Below are positions 36,683 to 44,746 of a stretch of 64,000 nucleotides of DNA, one piece after another (the first letter of the stretch is position 1; every line of letters starts with the position of its first letter). Origin of the DNA: Rhodoferax sp. AJA081-3. Lineage in GTDB: Bacteria; Pseudomonadota; Gammaproteobacteria; Burkholderiales; Burkholderiaceae_C. A program made the position numbers and the translations under genes. The notes beneath the pieces were generated by a model. It searched no databases. It saw nothing but the letters and a program-made list of their open reading frames with translations, and was not told the DNA's origin. Where the stretch lies: contig NZ_CP059068.1 in NCBI RefSeq assembly GCF_017798165.1, forward strand, positions 558,001-622,000, written 5' to 3'.

Positions 36683-38227
36683 TCAAAACCTACGCTCAAA
36701 CTTTACCAGCGCATCTTCCAGTTGCCACTGCAACTTGGCCTTGGGGCTTTGTTCCAAATACCGTTCGCAACGAGTGCTAGCTTTGGCGGCTCCAGGCCGG
36801 CTACCCGCACAGTCCGCGACCGGCCGCCCCTGCTCCACATCCTTCCACAGCGCCCCACCCTCCACAAACGCATACTGCAAACTGTTCCGCGCCATGGTCT
36901 TCAGCTGCCGGTAGCTGATGTTCTGCTCTTGCACAGCCTTCACATATTCGTGCGTCATCTCCGAGCGTGACACGCCTTCGTCATCCGTCGCCAATGCAGT
37001 GGGCACGCCGTACTTCAGGTAGGTCGCCAGCGGATGATGCGCACCACTCACACCCAGGATGCCGGTGTTACTGGTCAGGCAGATCTCCACCATGATCTTG
37101 TCGCGGGCCATGCGTTTGAGCAAACTCACGGCATCGTCTTCTTGCATGATGGCAACGCCGTGGCCGATGCGTTTGGCATGACCTTGTTCAATCGATTGAC
37201 GGATATGAAAACGCAGACCTTCGGGCGGCACCAGGCCGGGTGCCAGTTCACCGGCGTGTAACGTGACCTGTACCTTGGGGTAGACGCTGTGCAGATAGTC
37301 CAGCAGGCGCATGTGCAGCGAGAAATCGCGCATAGGCACCAATGCATCTTCGGGCATCACCAGGTTCAGGCCAACCACTTGTGAGTCCGCGCGGCTGGCC
37401 AGCTCGAAGCCTGCCAGCATTTGTGCAAACACAATCTCCTTGGGCAACCCACGTAGCACCTGGTACAGGTACCGCATGCTCACCGCGCAGCCAGGCGCGG
37501 CCTGGGGTGTGTCGCAGCGCAAGAGTTCGGCTTTGCGTGCGTTGGCATGTTTCAGCTCTTCTACAGCGGCCGTGGCTGCGGCGGGCATGCCGCCTTCCAG
37601 CATGGCCGTGCGCATCTGGGAAAAATCGTCGTTCCAGCCTGCCTTGGCTGCAACCTTGGACACTTCTGATCCGCCCGGTGTCAGCATCAGCTCCAGGTAA
37701 CTGACATGGCCACCGCTGGCACGCATGGCCACCTCGGCCAGCATGTCGCCACTACGGTTGCGGTTGGCGGCGCCAAACTTTCCAAAGCTGTCAAAGAACT
37801 GGTCGTGGCCACTCAGGCCGGAGGTTTGTGCGTTGCGCATGGACCAGGCGTCAATCATGCGGCGGTACAGCACGCCGTCTACCTGTGCGTCTTTTGCCGC
37901 GACCAAACCGGGCGTGGCATCACACGGCGGCTTCTGCAGAGCCATGGATTTGGTGTCCACACACAGGCCATCTTCGGCCGCCCATCCGATCATGGATTCG
38001 GCATAGATGGCGCCAGACAAATGGCTGTGCAGATCGCCGCCTTTGGGCATGTCTTTGAGGAAGGCCCACAGCTCGGGCGGCTTTGTTCGGACGGTTCGGA
38101 AGTGTGCTTCGGTGCGCTGCTGGGCACTGGTGCCCGACTTGGTTTGTGCGAAGCTGGGCGCGGTGATGCTGGCCGCCAGGGCCAAGCCCATGCACAGTGC
38201 CTTCAGCGTGGTGGTTGTGTGGTTCAT
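36683..38227 (-). CDS. Exported adenosine deaminase-family protein
   Basis: A 514-residue amidohydrolase of the adenosine deaminase fold with a Sec signal peptide (LCMGLALAASITAPSFA). Metal and active-site motifs are in order: DLHSHLSGAIYAES (HxH), VTLHAGEL (His), RIGHGVAIMQ, CLTSNTGILGV and ALATDDEGVSRSEM (Asp-Asp). C-terminal cysteines (ADCAGS, TRCERY) may form a disulfide in the periplasm. I chose ATG 38227 because the upstream frame runs through the terminator of the small gene. It would deaminate extracellular adenosine or deoxyadenosine ahead of nucleoside uptake. Confidence 0.87.
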   Translation of the reverse strand: MNHTTTTLKALCMGLALAASITAPSFAQTKSGTSAQQRTEAHFRTVRTKPPELWAFLKDMPKGGDLHSHLSGAIYAESMIGWAAEDGLCVDTKSMALQKPPCDATPGLVAAKDAQVDGVLYRRMIDAWSMRNAQTSGLSGHDQFFDSFGKFGAANRNRSGDMLAEVAMRASGGHVSYLELMLTPGGSEVSKVAAKAGWNDDFSQMRTAMLEGGMPAAATAAVEELKHANARKAELLRCDTPQAAPGCAVSMRYLYQVLRGLPKEIVFAQMLAGFELASRADSQVVGLNLVMPEDALVPMRDFSLHMRLLDYLHSVYPKVQVTLHAGELAPGLVPPEGLRFHIRQSIEQGHAKRIGHGVAIMQEDDAVSLLKRMARDKIMVEICLTSNTGILGVSGAHHPLATYLKYGVPTALATDDEGVSRSEMTHEYVKAVQEQNISYRQLKTMARNSLQYAFVEGGALWKDVEQGRPVADCAGSRPGAAKASTRCERYLEQSPKAKLQWQLEDALVKFERRF

Positions 38228-38230
38228 ACA

Positions 38231-38257
38231 AAAACAAAAAAGCCCCAAAGAAGGGGC
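38231..38257 (-). terminator. Terminator of the 52-residue protein gene (minus strand)
   Basis: Minus strand: GGCCCCTTCTTTGGGGCT followed by a long T-rich tract. It lies immediately before the adenosine deaminase start, so that gene needs its own promoter or read-through. Confidence 0.75.
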
Positions 38258-38279
38258 CATCATATGCGCGCTGCAGCCG

Positions 38280-38438
38280 CTATTTGGTGGGTGTTTCGCC
38301 GGTGGCGGGGGCCGGCTTCTTGCTGTTGAACTTTGCCGCAACCTCCGCCTGCTTGCGCTTGCGCTCCGCGTTGGTGCGCTCCAGCTGTGCCTGGTTGGTT
38401 TTCTTCATGTTGGGATCTTTCCCGAATACGCCTGCCAT
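38280..38438 (-). CDS. Small basic protein of 52 residues, unknown function
   Basis: The minus strand encodes MAGVFGKDPNMKKTNQAQLE, continuing RTNAERKRKQAEVAAKFNSK and ending in TPTK. It is lysine/arginine-rich and probably a single helix with a Pro-rich tail. The ATG at 38438 follows AAAGGAGTCCACACT, a strong ribosome-binding site, and the gene has its own terminator, which supports expression. I recognise no family; similar short KKTNQAQL proteins may exist in Comamonadaceae. Confidence 0.65.
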   Translation of the reverse strand: MAGVFGKDPNMKKTNQAQLERTNAERKRKQAEVAAKFNSKKPAPATGETPTK

Positions 38439-38522
38439 AGTGTGGACTCCTTTGGTTCAGTCTAACTGAAAGTCCACACGGTGGGTGCAGCACGCCGTGT
38501 GGTGTGAAATACTACGCTTTTG

Positions 38523-38559
38523 ATAGCATTACCAATATATTTCACGGGGGCTACAGGCC
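38523..38559 (+). repeat. Interspersed 37-bp element, intergenic
   Basis: ATAGC, 18 bases, GGGGGCTACAGGCC, between the 52-residue protein gene and the end of the LacI gene. Confidence 0.88.
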
Positions 38560-38582
38560 AATTATTCATACAACGCCTTGGC

Positions 38583-39608
38583 TCAGGTGCTGCCACGCAC
38601 CAGCAACTCGTAACCCAGGTCCACACAGGGCGACGCCACATCTTCATCCCGCATCAGTGCCAGCAGCATGGTGGCGGCGGCAGTACCAATCTCGGCCCGC
38701 GGCGTGCGCACCGTGGTCAGCGGCGGCAGCATCTGGTCGCTGCCGGTCAGGTCATTGAACCCGGCTACCGCCACCCGCTGGGGCACCGCAATACCCAAGC
38801 GCAGCGCGGCCAGCAATGCGCCTTGGGCCAGATCGTCATTGCAGAAAAAGATCGCATCGACCGCCGGCTGCTGGCCCATGATCTGCTCGAACATGCGCGC
38901 GCCCAAAGAGATAGACGACGGCGCTGGGTTCAGCCACTCCAGCGTGGTGTCGTACAAGCCAGCGGTCTGCAAAGCCTTGCGCCAGCCTTCCAGTCGTTGC
39001 AAGGTGCGCGGGTCCAGTTGGGCTGCGGCAAAGGCGATGCGTTTGTGGCCGCGGCCCAGCAAATGGTGTGTCAGTTCTTCACCCGCATCCATCTGCGAAA
39101 AACCGACGCAGTAAACACCCGCCGTGCCCGATGCTTCCATCACATGCACACAGGGCACGCCGGCCTGCGCAATGAGGTTGCGGGTAGCGTCGTTGCGCTC
39201 CAGCCCGGTCACGATCAGGCCTGCGGGCCGGTGCAACAGTTGCTCGCGCAACAGAGACTCTTCTTCGGCCGGGTCGTAGTGTGTGACGCCAATCAGCGTC
39301 TGGTATCCACCCTGGCGCAGCGTGCGTTGCGTGGCTTCCAGCAGGTCCACAAACAGGGCGTTGGACAACATGGGTATCAGCACCGCCACATGTGAGCCCA
39401 CGCCAGACGCCAGCGCGCGTGCCGCGGGGTTGGGCAAATAACCCAGCTTGGCCACTGCCGCCTGCACACGGGCTACCAGCTCGGGGTCTACGGCGCGCTC
39501 ACCCCGCAGGGCACGTGACACGGTGATGGGGCTGACACCAGCAGCATGTGCCACGTCTGCCAGCGTGATGCGGCCAGTGGCACGGGAACGGACGGCGGTG
39601 GGTTTCAT
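38583..39608 (-). CDS. LacI-family regulator of the gluconate genes
   Basis: A 341-residue repressor. The N-terminal helix-turn-helix reads ITLADVAHAAGVSPITVSRA with the hinge LGYLPNPAARALASG, followed by a periplasmic-binding-protein-like effector domain (VAVLIPMLSNALF, FFCNDDLAQGALLAA). ATG at 39608 was chosen since the upstream frame contains the operator. It is divergent from gluconokinase with two identical palindromes in between, so it most likely represses both itself and the kinase/TRAP genes until gluconate or 6-phosphogluconate binds. Confidence 0.9.
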   Translation of the reverse strand: MKPTAVRSRATGRITLADVAHAAGVSPITVSRALRGERAVDPELVARVQAAVAKLGYLPNPAARALASGVGSHVAVLIPMLSNALFVDLLEATQRTLRQGGYQTLIGVTHYDPAEEESLLREQLLHRPAGLIVTGLERNDATRNLIAQAGVPCVHVMEASGTAGVYCVGFSQMDAGEELTHHLLGRGHKRIAFAAAQLDPRTLQRLEGWRKALQTAGLYDTTLEWLNPAPSSISLGARMFEQIMGQQPAVDAIFFCNDDLAQGALLAALRLGIAVPQRVAVAGFNDLTGSDQMLPPLTTVRTPRAEIGTAAATMLLALMRDEDVASPCVDLGYELLVRGST

Positions 39609-39652
39609 GGGCCTAGGGTAAGTACGGATGGAGCGTTTGCAATATTCACATA

Positions 39653-39666
39653 GGATAGCGCTATCC
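39653..39666. promoter_or_regulatory. LacI-type operator, proximal to the regulator gene
   Basis: Perfect 14-bp palindrome GGATAGCGCTATCC with the central CG typical of LacI-family sites; 44 bp upstream of the regulator start. Confidence 0.85.
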
Positions 39667-39762
39667 AAACGCAAATGGCAGGCGGGCAATCCCTAGGTAG
39701 CGAGAAATTCTGCTGCTAGGGGACATACCCAACTTGTTGTTTGCCTTTTTATTAACCAAGCA

Positions 39763-39776
39763 GGATAGCGCTATCC
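39763..39776. promoter_or_regulatory. LacI-type operator, proximal to gluconokinase
   Basis: Second identical GGATAGCGCTATCC, followed by AAA as in the first site; 110 bp (ten to eleven helical turns) away, which would allow looping. It lies 17 bp before the gluconokinase start. Confidence 0.85.
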
Positions 39777-39793
39777 AAAAGAATAAAACAGTG

Positions 39794-40300
39794 ATGCAGG
39801 CGATTGTGATCATGGGTGTAGCCGGTTGCGGCAAGTCCAGCCTGGGGGCCGCGGTGTCGCGCGCCACCGGTTGGGAACTGGTGGAAGGCGACGACCACCA
39901 CAGCGCCGCCAACCGCGACAAGATGGCCCGCGGCGTGCCGCTGACGGATGCTGACCGCGATGGCTGGCTGACCACCCTGTGCGCGCAGTTGCAGGCCCAC
40001 CCCCAGGGTGTTGTGCTGACCTGCTCGGCGCTCAAAAAGGCCTACCGTGCCCGGCTGCGCTCTGCCGCACCTGGCCTGGGTTTTGTGTTCATGGCCATCA
40101 ACCGCGAGCAAGCGTTGCAACGCGTGGCCGCACGTGGCGGTGCGCACTTCTTCTCCACCACCTTGGTAGACAACCAGTTCACCACGCTGGAAGATCCCAC
40201 GGGTGAGCCCGGCGTGCTGAAAGTGGACGCGATGGCGCCCTTGGCACAACTGCAGACCCACGTCAGCCAATGGCTGCGCAACCACCAGGAGCCCGCATGA
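39794..40300 (+). CDS. gntK: Gluconokinase
   Basis: Phosphorylates D-gluconate to 6-phosphogluconate. The 168-residue protein has Walker A MGVAGCGKSSLG at the N-terminus, the family motif EGDDHHSAANRDKMARGVPL, TCSALKKAYRARLR and the lid segment ARGGAHFFSTTLVDNQF. ATG 39794 is chosen; the frame is open upstream but runs through the operator at 39763. Its stop overlaps the TRAP small-permease start (ATGA), linking the kinase to uptake. Confidence 0.95.
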   Translation: MQAIVIMGVAGCGKSSLGAAVSRATGWELVEGDDHHSAANRDKMARGVPLTDADRDGWLTTLCAQLQAHPQGVVLTCSALKKAYRARLRSAAPGLGFVFMAINREQALQRVAARGGAHFFSTTLVDNQFTTLEDPTGEPGVLKVDAMAPLAQLQTHVSQWLRNHQEPA

Positions 40301-40812
40301 GCGACACCACACAACACGCACCCGCACCCACCGGGCGCTTCCAGCACATCACGAATGTGTTGATGGCCGCCTGTCTGGGTGTGATGGCCGTCTCCGTCTT
40401 TGTCAACGTGGTGTTGCGCTACGGCTTTGGCAGCGGCGTGGCAGCCAGTGAAGAACTGTCGCGTCTGCTCTTTGTATGGATGGTCTTCATAGGCGCTACG
40501 GCGGCTTACCCGGCGGGTGAACACATGGCCTTCACCAGCCTGGTCGCGATGCTCAAGAACAAACCCCTGCCCATGCGGCTGATGACGGCGCTGATCCGCA
40601 TCGCCGTCATTCTGGGCTGTGTGCTGGTGGGCTGGGGGGCGTGGCAACAGGTGCTGGTGGGCCTGGACAGCAAATCCGTGGTGCTGGGCTACCCCACTGC
40701 CCTGCTCCCCTTGCCCGCCCTGCTGTGCACCGCGTCCATTGCGGTGATGGCCCTGGTTGAACTGATCCAACAAACACCGCTGGACCTGGGTCACGGCGCC
40801 GAACTGGAATAA
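40297..40812 (+). CDS. TRAP transporter small permease (DctQ type)
   Basis: A 171-residue inner-membrane protein with four hydrophobic segments, the usual DctQ layout; SEELSRLLFVWMVFIGATAA is the family core. Together with the large permease and binding protein it forms a sodium-driven importer. The coupled gluconokinase suggests gluconate or a related sugar acid. Confidence 0.9.
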   Translation: MSDTTQHAPAPTGRFQHITNVLMAACLGVMAVSVFVNVVLRYGFGSGVAASEELSRLLFVWMVFIGATAAYPAGEHMAFTSLVAMLKNKPLPMRLMTALIRIAVILGCVLVGWGAWQQVLVGLDSKSVVLGYPTALLPLPALLCTASIAVMALVELIQQTPLDLGHGAELE

Positions 40813-40818
40813 AACAAG

Positions 40819-42111
40819 ATGAGCAACGAAGGACTCGCTTTTATCGTCTTCGTCGCCGGCATGCTGGTGCTGATGGGTATTGGCATGAACATGGCACTGG
40901 CGCTGGTGTTGACCGGCGCCGGCATGGCTTGGGTGCTGGGCTTTTGGGATACCCAACTACTTGCACAAAACCTGGTAGCGGGGGTAGACAGCTTTCCGCT
41001 GTTGGCCGTGCCATTTTTCATATTGGCCGGAGAGCTGATGAACACGGGCGGCATCAGCCGGCGCATCATCGATATGGCCCAGGCCTGGGTGGGGCATATA
41101 CGCGGTGGGCTGGGTTATGTGACCATTGGCGCGGCGATTCTGCTGTCGGCCATGTCAGGCTCTGCGTTGGCCGATGCAGCCGCCATGTCGGCCATCCTGC
41201 TGCCCATGATGCGCAAACACGGCTACCCATTGGCCAGTTCGTCTGGCCTGATCGCGGCGGGCAGTGTCATCGGCCCCATCATTCCGCCGTCCATGGCGTT
41301 TGTGATCTATGGCGTCACCACCAACACATCGATCTCGGCCCTGTTTGTATCGGGCATCGTGCCCGGCCTGATCATGGGTGCAGCGCTGGTGGTGGCCTGG
41401 CGCTGGATGCTGCGTGGCATGGACCTTCCCGAAGGCACCCCCATGCCCATGCGCCAGCGCATGCTGGCAACCGGCCGCGCTGTGTGGGCCTTGCTGATGC
41501 CGGTCATCATCATCGGTGGCATGAAAACCGGCGTCTTCACGCCCACCGAAGCCGCCGTGGTGGCCGCGTTTTATGCACTGGTCATAGCACTGTTCGTACA
41601 CCGTGAGATGCGTGTGGCCGAGTTGTATGGCGTGCTGGTACGTGCAGCCAAGACCACGGCCATCGTCATGTTTTTGTGCGCGGGTGCCGCCGTGGCCAGC
41701 TACATGATTACCTTGGCCGATTTGCCCGCCACACTCACCGGCTGGCTGGGTCCGCTGGTGGAGCATCCGCGCGTCTTGATGGTGATGATGATGCTGGTAC
41801 TCATCGTCATCGGCACCGCGTTGGATCTCACGCCCACCATCCTGATCTTTGCCCCGGTCATGCTGCCCATCGCCGTGAAGGCTGGCATCGACCCGGTCTA
41901 CTTTGGCCTGATGTTTGTGCTTAACGGCGCCATTGGCCTGATCACACCACCGGTGGGCACGGTGCTGAATGTGGTGGCCGGTGTGGGCAAGCTGCCGCTG
42001 CACCAGGTCATCAAGGGTGTGAACCCCTTCCTGCTGACCTATACCGTCATTCTGTTTCTGTTCGTACTGTTCCCGCAGATCGTCACCGCACCCGTAGCGT
42101 GGATGCGGTAG
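40819..42111 (+). CDS. TRAP transporter large permease (DctM type)
   Basis: A 430-residue inner-membrane protein with about twelve hydrophobic segments. DctM hallmarks: VPFFILAGELMNTGGISRRI, AILLSAMSGSALADAAAMS, IIPPSMAFVIYGV and GVFTPTEAAVVAAFYAL. The start is 6 bp after the small permease stop. It is the translocating subunit of the gluconate-linked TRAP system. Confidence 0.95.
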   Translation: MSNEGLAFIVFVAGMLVLMGIGMNMALALVLTGAGMAWVLGFWDTQLLAQNLVAGVDSFPLLAVPFFILAGELMNTGGISRRIIDMAQAWVGHIRGGLGYVTIGAAILLSAMSGSALADAAAMSAILLPMMRKHGYPLASSSGLIAAGSVIGPIIPPSMAFVIYGVTTNTSISALFVSGIVPGLIMGAALVVAWRWMLRGMDLPEGTPMPMRQRMLATGRAVWALLMPVIIIGGMKTGVFTPTEAAVVAAFYALVIALFVHREMRVAELYGVLVRAAKTTAIVMFLCAGAAVASYMITLADLPATLTGWLGPLVEHPRVLMVMMMLVLIVIGTALDLTPTILIFAPVMLPIAVKAGIDPVYFGLMFVLNGAIGLITPPVGTVLNVVAGVGKLPLHQVIKGVNPFLLTYTVILFLFVLFPQIVTAPVAWMR

Positions 42112-42152
42112 ATAAACCCATAAAAACCTTTCAACCCCAGGAGACTCCCACC

Positions 42153-43175
42153 ATGACTTTTGCACTTCGCCGCACGCTGATTGCCGCCACCACCGCTGCC
42201 CTGCTGGGCGCATCCTTCGCGTCTTTCGCACAGGACATCAAGCCACGCCTGATCCGTTTTGGTTATGGCCTCAACGAACAAAGCAACCAGGGCCGTGCGG
42301 CCAAGGTGTTTGCAGACGCGGTGGACAAGGCCTCCGGCGGCAAGATGAAGGTGCGCGCCATTGGCGCCGCTGCACTGGGCCCCGACAACCAGATGCAGCA
42401 AGCGCTGATTGGCGGTGCGCAGGAGATGATGGTGGGCTCCACCGCCACACTGGTCGGCATCACCAAGGAAATGGCGCTGTGGGACACACCCTTCCTGTTC
42501 AGCAACACCAAAGAGGCCGACACCCTGCTGGACGGCCCCATTGGCGACAAGATCCGCAACAAACTGCAAGACAAAGGCCTGGTCGGCCTGGTGTATTGGG
42601 AAAACGGTTTTCGCAACCTGACCAATAGCAAACGTGCCATCACCAAGATGGAAGACCTGGACGGCGTCAAGCTGCGGGTGATGCAGAACAATGTGTTCCT
42701 GACCAGCTTCCAGACCCTGGGCGCCAATGCCATCCCCATGGCCTTCTCCGAGCTGTTCAGCGCGCTGGAAACCAAGACGGTCGATGGGCAAGAGAACCCG
42801 TTCAACACCATCTTGTCCAGCAAGTTCTACGAAGTGCAGAAGTACATGACGGTGACCAACCACGTCTACAGCCCCTGGATCGTCACCGCCAGCAAGAAGT
42901 GGTGGGACCAATTGTCCAAAGACGAGCAAAAGGTGCTGATGGACGCCGCCAAGATCAGCCGCGACTTTGAACGCAAGGACACCCGCGACGAAGCCGCCCG
43001 GGCCGTGGGCGACCTGAAGGCCAAGGGCATGCAAGTCAACGAGCTGTCCCCAGCAGAATCCGCCCGCATGCGCGACAAGCTGACCAAGGTCTACGCGCTG
43101 ATTGGTGCGGACATTGGCATGGATTTGTGGAACGAAACGCAGGCGGAGCTGGCCAAGATACGCGCCAAGAAATAG
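42153..43175 (+). CDS. TRAP transporter solute-binding protein (DctP type)
   Basis: Periplasmic binding protein of 340 residues with a signal peptide (RRTLIAATTAALLGASFASFA, cleavage after SFA). Mature segments IRFGYGLNEQSNQGRAAKVF, LWDTPFLFSNTKEADTLL and the Arg-containing LDGVKLRVMQNNVFL (carboxylate-binding Arg in this family) support an acidic sugar ligand. ATG at 42153 follows CAGGAGACTCCCACC. Confidence 0.93.
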   Translation: MTFALRRTLIAATTAALLGASFASFAQDIKPRLIRFGYGLNEQSNQGRAAKVFADAVDKASGGKMKVRAIGAAALGPDNQMQQALIGGAQEMMVGSTATLVGITKEMALWDTPFLFSNTKEADTLLDGPIGDKIRNKLQDKGLVGLVYWENGFRNLTNSKRAITKMEDLDGVKLRVMQNNVFLTSFQTLGANAIPMAFSELFSALETKTVDGQENPFNTILSSKFYEVQKYMTVTNHVYSPWIVTASKKWWDQLSKDEQKVLMDAAKISRDFERKDTRDEAARAVGDLKAKGMQVNELSPAESARMRDKLTKVYALIGADIGMDLWNETQAELAKIRAKK

Positions 43176-43213
43176 ACGCCTGGGGCTGCCACGGAGGCGA
43201 TCTATAACAAATC

Positions 43214-43250
43214 GGCCTCTAGCCCCGGAATAATATGGTTACTGCGCTAT
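43214..43250 (-). repeat. Interspersed 37-bp element, intergenic, inverted
   Basis: On the minus strand ATAGC, 18 bases, CGGGGCTAGAGGCC. Lies between the convergent ends of the TRAP operon and the MBL-fold gene. Confidence 0.85.
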
Positions 43251-43267
43251 ATATTCAATAGCATCAT

Positions 43268-44185
43268 TCATCTGACCCAAGCCGGAAAGTAGCCCAGCGC
43301 ATCCTGCACCGCGGCATCGTGCGCGGGTACCACCACCAGGTCGGGGTATTTGCGGGCCACATCCCGCACCTGCTCCACGCTGCGCAGGGTCTGCTCGCGG
43401 TTGCGGTCCACCACCATGCTGGCGGCCCAGAACTTGGGGGCACCGGCCTGTATGGCGGCCGATTTCCAGGCCACATCACCAATGAAGAAATAACACTTGC
43501 CACTGTCCACAGTCACAAACATGCCGATGGACCCTTCGGTGTGGCCCGGCATGGCCACCAGTACCACGCTGCCGTCGTTGAACAGGTCCAGGCTCTGTGC
43601 GTAACCCTTGTGGGCAATCGGCTGCAACACCAGTGGCGACCAGCGCGTGCCGGGGGTTGCCACCTGCGATGGCCAGGCCGTGGCCGCGCCGGACTCTGCG
43701 TGCTTGATAGAGTGCATCTCTTCTTCGGCGGCGAAGATTTCAGCCTCCGGAAAGTCGGGCACACCACTGGCATGGTCCCAATGGCCGTGGCTGATGATCA
43801 CCTTCTGAATAGGTGCAAAACCGGCCGCGTCCAGCTGCTTGCGCACCGGCACCACAGGCTTTTCAAACTTGAACGCCAGGCGTGCCCAGTAGGGCATATC
43901 TTGCGCGTACTGGGTCTCGATGTTGGCACCCAGGCCGGTGTCAAACAACAGGTAGTCGTTCTTGTGTTTGATCAGAAAGGCCGAAAAGTTGGTGTCTATC
44001 TTTTTGGAGAGGCTGCCATCGGGCACCAACAGGCGTTCGGCCACCGACACTTTGCCGGTCTTGATGATCGAAAAGCCCACTTGTGGGGGTGCCGAGGGTG
44101 TGGCAGCCGGGGCTTGCGCATGTGCTGCGCCGCACAGAAGCGCAGCGGCGAGTGTGAAAGACTGAAGCAATGAAAAGTATTTCAT
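43268..44185 (-). CDS. Exported metallo-beta-lactamase-fold hydrolase
   Basis: A 305-residue periplasmic protein with a signal peptide (SFTLAAALLCGAAHAQA) and the MBL metal motif ISHGHWDHASG (HxHxDH), then distal ligand segments AMPGHTEGSIG, FFIGDVAW and the terminal VVVPAHD. The overall pattern resembles quorum-quenching lactonases and related hydrolases, but substrate is unknown. Divergent from a MerR-family regulator, with a MerR-type promoter in front of it (44224-44254), so it is probably induced by an effector of that regulator. Confidence 0.87.
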   Translation of the reverse strand: MKYFSLLQSFTLAAALLCGAAHAQAPAATPSAPPQVGFSIIKTGKVSVAERLLVPDGSLSKKIDTNFSAFLIKHKNDYLLFDTGLGANIETQYAQDMPYWARLAFKFEKPVVPVRKQLDAAGFAPIQKVIISHGHWDHASGVPDFPEAEIFAAEEEMHSIKHAESGAATAWPSQVATPGTRWSPLVLQPIAHKGYAQSLDLFNDGSVVLVAMPGHTEGSIGMFVTVDSGKCYFFIGDVAWKSAAIQAGAPKFWAASMVVDRNREQTLRSVEQVRDVARKYPDLVVVPAHDAAVQDALGYFPAWVR

Positions 44186-44223
44186 GGGTGGCAAAGGAAA
44201 GAAAGTGATTGAAAACGGGGGAA

Positions 44224-44254
44224 CTCTAAAGCTTGGTCTATGCTCCAAGGTCAA
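44224..44254 (-). promoter_or_regulatory. MerR-type promoter with dyad operator, directed to the MBL-fold gene
   Basis: Minus strand -35 TTGACC (44249-44254) and a -10-like TTAGAG (44224-44229) are 19 bp apart, the overlong spacer of MerR-activated promoters. Within it is the dyad CTTGG-N8-CCAAG (44232-44249). Confidence 0.7.
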
Positions 44255-44287
44255 GCACTTTTTCACGCCGGTCGCAAAAACCTCACC

Positions 44288-44746
44288 ATGAACATCAGCC
44301 AACTAGCCAAAACCACAGGCGTCTCGACCGACACGGTGCGCTATTACGAAAAGCAGGGCCTGCTGCAGGCGCCCACCCGCCAGGACAATGGCTACCGCAG
44401 CTACACCGCCGCCCATATAGAGGCGATCCGTTTTGTGCGCGGGGCACAGTCGCTGGGATTTTCTTTGGCAGAGATACGGGTGATCGTGCCGCAGTTTGCC
44501 CAAGGGCAACTGGGCCGCACCGACATTGAACACCAGCTGCAAACCAAGATGGCACAGATAGACACCCACATCAAACAATTGCAAACCCTGAAGAAAGAGC
44601 TGCAGGCCACATTTGCATCCCTGCGTTGCGCACGCAACGAGCCGGTAACAACGGCCCAGGGCACGGCGGTGAACTCGGGCAGCGGTGCCGGTGTGGCGCG
44701 GGTGCGCAAATCCTTTGCCAAAACGGCTTCTGCCACGCATGGCTGA
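44288..44746 (+). CDS. MerR-family transcriptional regulator
   Basis: A 152-residue regulator. Helix-turn-helix MNISQLAKTTGVSTDTVRYY followed by EKQGLLQAPTR and the wing NGYRSYTAAHIEAIRFVRGA; a coiled-coil dimerisation helix comes after (HQLQTKMAQIDTHIKQLQTL). The C-terminal effector part has a single Cys in LRCARNE, so metal sensing in the CueR/ZntR manner is not supported. ATG 44288 is used. It lies divergently to the MBL-fold gene and overlaps the rhomboid gene by 8 bp. Confidence 0.88.
   Translation: MNISQLAKTTGVSTDTVRYYEKQGLLQAPTRQDNGYRSYTAAHIEAIRFVRGAQSLGFSLAEIRVIVPQFAQGQLGRTDIEHQLQTKMAQIDTHIKQLQTLKKELQATFASLRCARNEPVTTAQGTAVNSGSGAGVARVRKSFAKTASATHG

Noticed and set aside
36445..36699. 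84-codon minus-strand frame between the PIN-like gene and the deaminase gene as an antitoxin
   Set aside because: It overlaps both neighbours, its second half is an out-of-frame reading of the PIN-like gene, and no family is recognisable. Kept only as a remark.
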